DNA from: Doris montereyensis
Taxonomy: Eukaryota > Mollusca > Gastropoda > Nudibranchia > Dorididae
DNA: 64,000 nt
Reading direction: 5' to 3'
Assembly: GCA_037039925.1 (NCBI GenBank)
Contig: JAXRKP010000305.1
Span: 255,001 to 319,000 of the forward strand
Part shown: in pieces, positions 10,710 through 22,800 of the stretch
How the letters are laid out: the number at the start of each line of letters is the position of its first letter
Numbering within the stretch: the first letter of the stretch is position 1
Notes under the pieces: generated by a model
The model's database searches: none
What the model was told of the DNA's origin: nothing
Seen by the model: the letters and a program-made list of their open reading frames with translations, nothing else
Program-made: the position numbers and the translations under genes

Positions 10710-10808
10710 TTAGATTTCGATGGAGACCAACTCCTGGGCCAACTTGAGCGTTTCCTCGTAGCGAATAGTGGACGATTTCCATTTGTCAGGGATGGAGTCA
10801 AGGCCGTC
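10710..10808 (-). CDS. SELENOJ: SelJ-like exon 8 (stop codon)
   Basis: Encodes DGLDSIPDKWKSSTIRYEET then LKLAQELVSIEI and TAA (10710-10712). 'G.DSIP..W..KT.RYEE.L.LA..L' is the standard C-terminus of this branch. Acceptor CTGTAG. Confidence 0.85.
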   Translation of the reverse strand, partial: DGLDSIPDKWKSSTIRYEETLKLAQELVSIEI

Positions 10809-13800
10809 CTACAGACATGGAAGGATAAGTGAAAGAAAAAAATAAAACCGTAGTGACAAGTTGAGAATACTAAGCTCAGATTCCAGCCTTAATCTTGGTG
10901 ACAAGCAAACAATGAGACAGCAAGGCCTACTAACCATAGAAGAGAGACAAACAGACAGACAGACAGATAGGAAGGGGGGGCAAGATGAAAGACAGACAGA
11001 GACAGACAGATTGGAAGGGAGGCAAGATGACAGACACACAGAGACAAACAGATTGGAAGGGGGGAAAACAGACAGAGACAAACAGATAGGAAGGAGGCAA
11101 GATGACAGACACACAGAGACAGACAGATAGGAAGGGAGGCAAGATGAAAGACAGACAGATATGAAAGACAGACAGGAGAGACCAGATGAAAGACAGACAG
11201 ATAGGAAGGGAGACAAGATGAAAGACAGACAGATAGGAAGGGAGGCAAGATAAACAGATAGGAGGGAGGCAAGATGAAAGACAGACAGATAGGAAGGGAG
11301 GCAAGATGAAAGACAGACAGATAGGAAGGAGGCAGATGAAAGACAGACAGAGGAGGAAGGAAGACAAGATGAAAGACAGACAGATAGGAAGGGAGGCAAG
11401 ATGAAAGACAGACAGATAGGAAGGGAGGCAAGATGAAAGACAGACAGATAGGAAGGGAGTCAAGATGAAAGACAGACAGATAGGAAGGAGCAAGATGAAA
11501 GACAGACAGATAGGAAGGAGGCAACATGAAAGACAGACAGATAGGAAGGGAGACAAGATGAAAGACAGACAGATAGGAAAAGGCAAGATGAAAGACAGAC
11601 AGATAGAAGGGAGATAGGAAGGAAGACAAGATGAAAGACAGACAAGATAGATAGGAAGGGAGACAAGATGAAAGACAGACAGATAGGAAGCAAGGAGGCA
11701 AGATGAAAGACAGACAGATAGGAAGGAAGACAAGATGAAAGACAGACAGATAGGAAGGAGGCAAGATGAAAAAGACAGACAGATGAAAGACAGACAGATA
11801 GGAAGGAAGACAAGATGAAAGACAGACAGATAGGAAGGGACAAGATGAAAGACAGACAGATAGGAAGAGGCAAGGAGAAGGGAGACAAGATGAAAGACAG
11901 ACAGATAGGAAGGAGACAAGATGAAAGACAGACAGAGGCCAGATGAAAGACAAACAGAAGGAAGAGACAAGATGAAAGACAGACAAGACAGACAGATAGG
12001 AAGGAGGAGAAAAACAGACAGATAGGAAGGGAGGCAAGATAAAAGACAGAGACAGACAGATAGGAAGGGAGGCAAATGAAAGACAGACAGATAGGAAGAC
12101 AGAGACAGACAGATAGGAAAGGGAGACAGATAGGAAGGGAGGATGAAAGACAGACAGAAAGAAGCAAATGAAAGACAGACAGAGACAGACAGATAGGAAG
12201 GGAGACAAGATGAAAGACACACAGAGACAGACAGATAGGAAAGACAAGATGAAAGACAGACAGAGACAGACAGATAGGAAGGAGACAAGATGAAAGACAG
12301 ACAGAGACAGACAGATAGGAAGGGAGACAAGATGAAAGACAGACAGAGACAGACAGATAGGAAGGAGACAAGATGAAAGACAGACAGAGACAGACAGATA
12401 GGAAGGGAGGCAAGATGAAAGACAGACAGAGACAGACAGATAGGAAGGGAGACAAGATGAAAGACAGACAGAGAGAAAGTGTTTTTATGTGAACCAAACT
12501 GCACAGGTACTAAGATGGTAGAAAACAAAACCAAAAGAGCACGCCTACCACCCTAACTGCAATGCAAGCACCAATGATGCTGGATCGCGAGGCGTTGCAG
12601 CCACCAATTCTCATGGTGGCACTAATGCCGATCAACGAAGCCATCAGCTGTCATGGTACCATGGAGGGCCGACTGAAGCGACCGGGGCAAATCTGAGGGA
12701 AGAAAGACAAGAAAAGTGAACGCAATGTTCGTTATCAATGGATCTAAAACATTAAATGTCAAGGTATTACAGCATTAAATGTCAAAGTACTACAGCATTC
12801 AATAGTACAACATCATTTAATGTCAAAGTATTACACTATTAAATGTCAAATTACTACACCATTAAATGTCAAGGTACCACATCGGTAAATGTCAAGGTAC
12901 TACATCAGAAAATATCAAGGTACTACATCAGTAAATGTCAAGGTACTACATCAGTAAATGTTAAGGTACTACATCAGTAAATGTCAAGGTACTACATCAG
13001 TAAATGTCAAGGTACTACATCAGTAAATGTCAAGGTACTACATCAGTAAATGTCAAGGTACTACATCAGTAAATGTCAAGTACTACATCAGTACTACATC
13101 AGTAAATCAGGCAAGGTACTATATCAGTAAAGGTACTATATCAGTAAATGGCAAGGTAACATCAGTAAATGTCAAGGTACTACATCAGTAAATGGCAAGG
13201 TGCTACATCAGTAAATGTCAAGGTACTACATCAGTAAATGTCAAGGTATCAGTAAATGTCTCATTTATAAATAGACGGCACTATGCCATTAAATGTCAGA
13301 ACCTAAAAGAAGGAGAAAACTCACGTCAGTCTTTCTTAAAATCGCTGGTCACAGCGTTGGCATGGCCCTTGCAAAGGGCTCTGATGACCTGCCGTAGCTG
13401 ACCTATGACCGCCTTGTCTAACTCCTGGGGGGTTTGGGTTGCCTGGGCTGCCTATGGCGTCAATGGCCGTTTGAAGGACGTCCTTCGGGTCTTGATGGAG
13501 GATGTACTGTTCTAGAATCCTGGGGAGTGGGGGGAGGGGGGACAATAAAAGTTGAATTGTAAGGATCAATCAATACTGATAATGAATTTGACATAGGATT
13601 ACTGTAATAGAAAGGGGGGATTTTGTTTGCTCGCTTTCTTGGCAATTTACGCTGTCCACCATTGCAATGAGTTCAGGGTATATTAAGAGGAAACAGAGAG
13701 ATAAAAGAAGTGTAAAAACTTAAAAGGAAAGAGTATGCTTTACAGAAGAGAAGGAAAGAAACTGATCTACCAGCACCACCATTCAACATGTCCACTGAGA

Positions 13801-16800
13801 TAATGATAAAATTGATGACATGGAGAAATAAAAACATCCCCCCACCCAAAAGAAAACCCTAAGAAAATCAGGCTGGTGACATGGAGCATAACAACACCCC
13901 CACCCCCCCTTTCTAATGTAAAACTAAGAAAATAAGGTTGATGACATGGAAAAGTAACAACACCCCCCCCTCCCCAAAAATCAAAAAGACTGATGACATG
14001 GACAAATAAAAAAACCCAACCCAAAACCAAAAATAAAATTCCGATGACATAAAGAAATAAAATACCCCCCCCCCCCAAGAAAAAGAGACTGATCACACAG
14101 AGAAATAAAAAGACACCCCCACCCCTAAAACAAGAAAAACAGACTGACGAACAAGAGAAATAAAAACATCCCCCAACCCCTAAAAAAAACAAAGAATAAA
14201 AGACTGATGACATGGAGATATTAAAAATACCCCCTTTCCCCAACCAAAGAAAAAAAAGACTGATGACACAGAGAAGTACAAAGATACACCCCACCACTTT
14301 CCCGCCCAAACCAAGATAATAAGACTGATGACATACCCCCCCCCTCCCTTACCACAAAAACCAAGATAATAAGACTGATGACATACCCCCCCTCCTTACC
14401 ACAAAAACCAAGATAATAAGACTGATGACATACCCCCCCCTCCCTTACCACAAAAACCAGGAAAATAAGACTGATGACATGGAATTTGAAAACAACCAGA
14501 AAATCCAAACTTAAAGTCGAAATGGTTAACATACCTGGCTGACGCTAGAGCGCAAGCTTTGCTGGTGTCAGAGCACTGAGTTACCGACAAGCCTTCTTCC
14601 ACCTTGGTAAGCAAGTCGGGTGCCCTGCGTACAGCGCCACCAGGGGATGATGCGAATGGCACAGTCGATTTGATCATCTTTGTCGGAGCCTTAAATAAAG
14701 GGAGACAAAAGATTATTCACATTGTGAAGTGGTGGGGAACGCAAGAAGGGGGATGATGCGAATGGCACAGTCGATTTGATCGTCTTTGTCGAAGACTTAA
14801 ATAAAGGGAGACAAAAGATTATTCACATTGTGAAGTGCTGGGGAATGAAATAAGGGGGATAATGCGAATGACACAGCTGATTTGATCCTCTTTGACCGAA
14901 TCTTAAACAAAGAGAGACAAAAGATTACTCACATTGTGAAGTTCAGGGGCATGAAATAAGGGAAGACAAAAGATTATTCATATTGTGAAGTGCAGGGGAA
15001 TGAAATAAGGGAAGACAAAAGATTATTCATATTGTGAAGCGCAGGGGAATGAAATAAGGGGAGATAAAAGATTACTCATATCATGAAGTAGTGGGGAATG
15101 AAATAAGGGAGATAAAAGATTACTCATATGTGAAGTGCAGGGGAATGAAATAAGTGGGGGAGATAAAAGATTACTCATATCATGAAGTAGTGGGGAATGA
15201 AATAAGGGGAGATAAAAGATTACTCATATGTGAAGTGGTGGGGAATGGGACATGGGGGCGTACACGCTGAGTCTTAAATGAGAGTAGATAAAAGATTACT
15301 CATAAAGTAAAGTAAGTTGTTTTAATATTCAATAATAAAAACTTCTTCATATATATATTAACTCTCTGAGTAGATATTCCAAATCGCCACATTTTTTGTG
15401 TTCACCACAGCGAGTTGCGGATTTAGCGAACTTTCGGTCCTGTTCACCTTGCCCCTTCCCGTGTGTGTGGTAGCGGGCCAAGTGTTGGAGCCAAAGGAAG
15501 TTTTGTCTTACAACTTTACCTGTGGGGCGTTTCTTCTGTGCGTAGTTGGCCAGAAAATCTTTGACAGAGCCATTGCGCCACGGAACATCAATAGGCAGCG
15601 TTGGTTTCTCACCTGTGGGTAGGAAACAGGCAGACACAGGTTTTATTGATAAGTTGGTGTAGAGATTATGCTTGTGTATGAGATCGTTCAGTTTTTTCAC
15701 ACAGAGAGAAATAAGGAGAGAGAGAGAGAGACAGTGAGGCAGACAGACAGACAGAAACAAAGACAGACACAAAGCGGGGATAATTACTAACGGGGGGCAT
15801 AATTTTTACAATCCTTAAAACAGACAATTGTAACCACTACCAGCATGTCTAAATTAGCTGGAAAAAAAGGCGAAAATGTGTTTATCATATGGTTGCCATG
15901 GAAACTCTGCCATCTTGAATTTTTTTTACAAAAACATGGTCAACTTTAACTGATAAAGACTTTTTAAGTTTTTATCAGATTTGATGATAACTTTGCACGC
16001 ACATCATTTGGTCCAATATCTAGAATTTGTCACAGCGGATTTGTGATAAATGTAACGGTTTTGATTTTACGAACTTTAAAAGAATGTAAATGGAAACGTT
16101 TTCATTTTTATTGGCAAATTTCATCACAAAAAAGTTGTATGCAAAAATTTGAGACGATATCGAAAATCGTCTGTGACAGATTTGTTTAATATTGGGCTAT
16201 TGATGCTACATATCTTATTCTTTCTTTCTTTCTTTCTTTATCAGTTCCCATTCTACCTTTCGGTGTATGGGTTCAGATGCCCGAGATGATCTTTCTCCAG
16301 GATGCTCTGTCCTGGCATTTTCTGTTTCCTTCCAAAAAAGTTAAATTTCTATGCTTCAATGCCTCTTTTATATCTTCTTCCCACTTTCTCCGAGGTCTGC
16401 CTTTGGTCTTTTACCTTGGGCTTTAGCACTGTATACTGATTTAGCTACTTTATTGTCATTCATTCTGTTACATGCCCAAACCATCTCAACTGATTTGTTT
16501 CTATCTCAGTTTTTATTCCATCTGCTTTGGTTTGATCTCTTATTAAAGTGTTTCTGATTTTGTCTCTTTTAATTTTCCCTGCTAATCTTCTTAGATATTT
16601 CATTTCAGCTGCCTGTACTCTACTGTATTCTCTACTGTCTAAAGTCCAAGTTTCGCTGCCATAGAGGAGAGTAGGACAATAAATGTATTGTATACTGCCA
16701 TTTTGGTTTTTTGTTGACAATTCTTGTTTACCTACAAATGCCTTTCCTAGATGGTTATATATTCCACTTGCCTTTTGGATTCTCTGGCTGATTTCTTCTC

Positions 16801-19800
16801 TTAGTTTTCCTCTGAGTAAATCATTACTCCCAGGTAATTGTAGCTTTGAACTTGTTCTAAATACTCCTTGCCCAATTTAAGATTTTGTGTTTTAGCTTCC
16901 CTAGTTACTTGCATTGTTTTTGGTTTTCTTTGCATTTACTTTCATTCCTCTTTTATTTAGTTCATTGTTCATAATGTTGATATTCGACTGAAGGTCACTT
17001 TCTGATTTTCCAAACAAAACTAAATCATCGGCAAATGAAAGCATTGATACATTTACTGGTTTGAGCTTCCACATATCTACATTCATTTTCTTCATTCTTA
17101 ATGCCTTTGCGACTGAATCCATGAATGTGAGAAACAAAAGAGAACTTAGGACACAACCCTGTCTTACTCCTATGTCTACATTAAATTCTGCAGATATATT
17201 TTCAGCTACTCTCACTGCGCATGTTGGTTTATTGTAAAAACTTTTAATGGCTTCTATTGAATTTTGCTCTACATTATGTTCTTTTAAGGAATGCCATAGT
17301 TGTCCCTCCTCACAGTATCAAATGCCTTTTCTAAGTCAATAAAACATAGGTGCAAGTCAATGTTTCTCTCAAGGAATTTTTCTATTATTTGTCTAATTGT
17401 AAATATGTGGTCTTGTACACTTCTTCCTGGTCTAAATCCACTCTGATGCTCTTCAATCTGATCCTCTACTCTTTTCCTTAGTCTCATTTCCAGTATCCTG
17501 GCATATACTTTTCCTGGTACGCTAAGTAGTGATATCCCTCTACAGTTTGAGCATTCCATAGTTGATCCTTTCTTATGTATTGGTACTACCGTTCCCTTTT
17601 TCCAGTCGTCTGGCACCTGTTTGGACTTCCATGCTTGTTGGCATATTGCATGTAGTTGTTTGTCTGTCTGTCTCCCTTGGTTTTTAATCCTTTCTGGATA
17701 AACTTGATCTGCTCCTGGGGCTTTTCCTAATTTCACTTTTCTTATAGCTGTTTGGATTTCTTCTATTGATATATCTACATCTTCAGCTGTCTCCTCTGGA
17801 ATACTTGATACTCTTACTAATTGATCTTTACTCCTTGTTTCATACGTTCTGGAGGGATTATGTAATTGATGAAAAGGCATTCTTCTTTTCTTTGATCTTA
17901 GTCTTGATATTCTCATTCCACCATGCTGTTCTTTTCCTATCTCCTTTAATTTGTTTCCTACCACAAGCCTCTTCAGTACAAGTGGGGAGTGTTTCTTTAT
18001 ACATCTGCCACTTTTCTTCTATTCATTCAGATCCATCTTTCACTGATAAATATTTTTACCCTAGATTGATATACCTATTTTACTACTGGTTTATTTAGTT
18101 CCTCTATTTTGAGTTTAGTAGCTTTCTTCTCTTTCCTTTTCTGTTTGTTTTCCTCAGTCAGTAATCTCATTTTGGCAATCACTAAGTGATGATCACTAAA
18201 TATTTCTGCTCCTCTGTTTACTCTTGCATCCAATGTACTGTAAAAAGGAGCTGCTGACTATTATGTAGTCTATCATTGACTTTTCACACCTGTCTTCATT
18301 TACTCTTGTATATTTGTGGATATCTTTATGAGGAAAAAAGGTGTTGGCTATTTCCATGTTATTCTTTAGGTTTTGGATAAGCAAGGGATTAGCCTACTGT
18401 ACCCTAGGTAGATAGTGGGGCTGCCACCTTGAGACCCCCTACCAGGCCTTGTTATTTTCTGTCAGGGTTAACTCCCTTAGCCTTTAGTCATTCAAGACCA
18501 GCCTGCAAGGCAGCAAGTTGTTATTTTCTGTCATGGTTAACTCCCTTAGCCTTTGGTCATTGAAGACTGGCCTGCAAGGCAACAGGTTGTATTCTGTCAG
18601 GGTTAACTCCCTTAGCCTTTGGTCAACCAAGACCCGCCTGCAAGGCAGCAGGAGACTCGTGGAGGGCGGGATCATCTACTCCTCGTACAGGTACTTACCT
18701 GTCCACTGCCCGGATATCATATTCTAACACCAACAAATGTTGCACGTACTACGAAAAACAGTGACATGTACTGATCTTATCTTCCTTCCCCACCAAATAT
18801 TTACTCTTTTCTTTGCTCTCATACTCAGATTCCGGACCGAACATCTTGTAGGTCTCTTCCTCCAGATGTTCTATGTTCAGTCCTGAAAAACAAAAACACA
18901 AAACACAAATCATCTCAGGGTTGGAAATATTCCAAAGTTGAGTGGGTTCATAGTGCAAATGAATTTCTGGACAATGCCACAACATTCTCTCATAATCTCA
19001 TTATCTCTCATAATCTCATAGTCTGCCATAAAAGTAATATGGATGTAGATACATGCTGTTCATTGACCCTTCTTTTATGAGTTGTTTTGTCTTTTATACT
19101 TATTAATGTTTGCAAAATGTTTGGAATCTTAAAGAATACTGACTAGTTTATATGTGAGAGTGATAGTGGATTGTAAAGCGGTTTTGACAAAAGGCACTAT
19201 ATATACAAATGAAACTATTATTATCATTATTATTCTAAAAATATTCCAACAACTCCAGTATTTTTTACTATCCCTATCAATCAAAGTCAAACTCATAACT
19301 TCTGTTCTTGTCAAGCTCAGTTTTCCCCATTTCTACCTCCTCTCCCTCATCCACTCACCACACTTTCCTATCTACCTACTTGACTTTCAAGAAAATTCGT
19401 TAATCATAAGAAATGAGAGAATCGATAAATCAAAAGTAAATCAATAAATTATAAGCAAAACCAATAAATCATAATAAGAAAATCAACAAATTATAAGAAA
19501 ACCAATAAATTATAATAATACATCTTATAAATTATAAGAAAACCAATAAATTATAATAAGAAAACCTATAAATTATAAGAAAACCAATAAATCATATGAA
19601 AATCAATAATAAATTATAATAACATCAATTAATTGTAAGAAAATCATTAAATTATGAGAAAATCTAAACTTTAATACCTTTGGATGCCACCAAGGACGTG
19701 AGCATAGAAAACGCCTCGTCTCCATAGCAAGTATTTCTACCAGTACGAACTCGGTAAAATGGATTGGCTGTGGTGTCTGAATTCTATTTCCTCTACACCA

Positions 19801-22800
19801 TCCGTTAGAGCCTTCATGTGATCTTCCTTGTAGATCCAGTGAAGGGGCTGAGCTGAAAAAAGGGACATAACAAAAAGCGTTTCACTTACAAAGTGTTTTT
19901 TCTCTCAATTATGATCAGGACTGTGACTGTCCAATTCATGAGCTAAAGGACAAAGCAAGACTTCTGAACGGTTCTATATTTATTTCTAACGCAGTTAATG
20001 CCTGCGTTCAGGAGACTAGACACCAGACAGGTTCATAAAAAGCGCTCTAGAAGCCAAAACCCATGAAGCATTTATACCAGCAACCAATATCTTAATGTTT
20101 TTTTTAACCATTTGATTTGATTTGATTTTACCCTCATCCCCAACAACATTTTTGTGGGATTTTTAATTTTGCCTGGACTGCCCTGTAAACAGAAAAGAAA
20201 TCTATAATGTGCACAGATTGTTGTGATTTGCACACAGGGCTTCCTTTTTATCGTCCGTTTCCGATGGGATTAGGTGTCGATCTATCTACCTGGACCAGGT
20301 GGGTGGGTTTTACAAACAAAAAACTTCGGAAAACTTTTCAACCCATCAAGGCTTGACTTTATGCTGGCCGTATTGTTTGAATATTGAATTGGATTGAACA
20401 TATTTTATTATCCACAACGGGAAATTTGGTTCCGTTACAGTGAGAACACATAATACAAAATAAGAACAGTCTAGGATTTGATTTGATTTACCCACATCCA
20501 CAACTAAGGTGATCTCCAGGTTTTTGGTAGGATTTTAAAGTTTGTCCAGACTGCCCTGTACACAGTCAAAGGATCTTTAAGGTGCACACAGTGTTATGAT
20601 CTACACACAGGACCTCCTTTTAATCATCCATCTCCGACAAAACTACGTTTCCATCTCCGACTATAAATACGATGAAACAGTTCATTGTACATTACGATTC
20701 ATACCGAGTCCCCTAGTCTATAAATACGATGAAACAGTTCATTGTCCATTACGATTCATACAGAGTCCCCTAGTCTATAAATACGATGAAACAGTTCATT
20801 CTACATTACAATTCATACCGAGTCCCCTAGTCTATAAATACGATGAAACAGTTCATTCTACATTACAATTCATACCGAGTCCCCTAGTCTATAAATACGA
20901 TGAAACAGTTCATTCTACATTACAATTCATACCGAGTCCCCTAGTCTATAAATACGATGAAACAGTTCATTCTACATTACGATTCATACCGAGTCCCCTA
21001 GTCTATAAATACGATGAAACAGTTCATTGTCCATTACGATTCATACAGAGTCCCCTAGTCTATAAATACGATGAACCAGTTCATTCTACATTACAATTCA
21101 TAGTCCCTAGTCTATGAATACGATGAAACAATTCATTCTACATTACGATTCATACCGAGTCCCTAGTCTATAAATACGATGAAACAGTTCATTCTACATA
21201 ACGATTCATACCGAGTCCCCTAGTCTATAAATACGATGAAACATACCGAGTCCCCTAGTCTATAAATACGATGAAACAGTTCATTGTACGTTACGATTCA
21301 TACCGAGTCCCCTAGTCTATAAATACGATGAAATAGTTCATTGTACGTTACAATTAATACCGAGTCCCCTAGTCTATAAATACGATGAAATAGTTCATTG
21401 TACGTTACAATTAATACCGAGTCCCCTAGTCTATAAATACGATGAAACAGTTCATTGTACGTTGACCTTAGCACAATGATATTTTAATATAACACCATTT
21501 ATCATAGGTCAATATGAAAATGACAGTGGCAACAACAACAATGACAGTGGCAATAACAACAATGACAGTGGCAACAACAACAATGACAGTGACAACAACA
21601 ACAATGACAGTGGCAATAACAACAATGACAGTGGCAATAACAACAATGACAGTGGCAACAAAAACAATGACAGTGGCAACAACAACAATGACAGTGGCAA
21701 CAACAACAATGACAGTGGCAATAACAACAATGACAGTGGCAATAACAACAATGACAGTGGCAACAACAACAATGACAGTGGCAATAACAGCAATGACAGT
21801 GGCAACAACAACAATGACAGTAGCAATAACAACAATGACAGTGGCAATAACAACAATGACAGTGGCAATAACAACAATGACAGTGGCAATAACAATGACA
21901 GTGGCAATAACAACAATGACAGTGGTGATAACAACAATGACAGTGGCAATAACAACAATGACAGTGGCAACAACAACAATGACAACAACAACAATGACAG
22001 TGGCATAACAACAATGACAGTGGCAATAACAACAATGACAGTGGCAACAACAACAATGACAGTGGCAACAACAACAATGACAGTGGCAACAACAACAATG
22101 ACAGTGGCAATAACAACAATGACAGTCACAGTTATAATTGAGGTGCTCATGGTGGTTTTGATGATGATGGATTGATAATGATGACAATTAATGACTTGAT
22201 AATGTTGATGTTTGATGATGGATTGATAATGATGACAATTAATGACTTGATAATGTTGATGTTTGATGATGGATTGATAATGATGACAAGTAATGACTTG
22301 ATAATGTTGATGTTTGATGATGGATTGATAATGATGACAATTAATGACTTGATAATGTTGATGTTTGATGATAATGGATTGATAATGATGACAATTAATG
22401 ACTTGATAATGTTGATGTTTGATGATGATGGATTGATAATGATGACAATTAATGACATGATAATATTGATGTTTGACGATGATGGTGATGAGGAAAAAGA
22501 ATAAAGATAAAGATAAACATAAAAATGGATTTACAGTCTGTACTCCTGCAGAAGTCTGCACTCAGACAAGATCTTTCTTTATCTATAGCTGGGTACTCAT
22601 TCACTCCTTAGTCATATGAGAAAAGTAGAATGAAGTACCTTTCCTAAGAGTGCTACGGTGTGGAAAAAAACCCACCTGTGCCAGCGGTGGGGCCTGAACC
22701 TGTGTCGTCATGATTACCAGCTCAGATTGTGTCAATGATTTTGATGATGATTGTGGTGACAACAACAACAAAAGAAGACAAGATGACAATAATGATGATG

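Noticed and set aside
10889..12534. 345-534-residue Leu/Ser/Cys-rich frames on the minus strand
   Set aside because: The 32-bp unit lacks frame-keeping: frames change with each unit-length variant and all three are similarly open because the repeat lacks stop triplets. No homology recognised.
13325..13519. TGA as the true stop of a shorter protein
   Set aside because: Exons 7 and 8 continue the family protein with correct phase and its C-terminal metal-site block. A truncated product would lack part of the active site.
13767..14677. Minus-strand frames rich in Phe, Leu and Gly with 'CHQ' motifs
   Set aside because: Translations of the C-rich minisatellite. Only 14,535-14,689 within this area is real coding sequence.
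15347..15519. Extension of the open frame past SelJ exon 4
   Set aside because: After the donor GTAAAG the family similarity stops at once, and exon 5 continues the protein in phase (G|GC). The extension is intron read-through.
20596..21117. 173-residue plus-strand frame with regular 19-residue repeats
   Set aside because: Explained by a 57-bp minisatellite (divisible by three) between SINE remnants. No start context, signal peptide or splice context argues for a gene.
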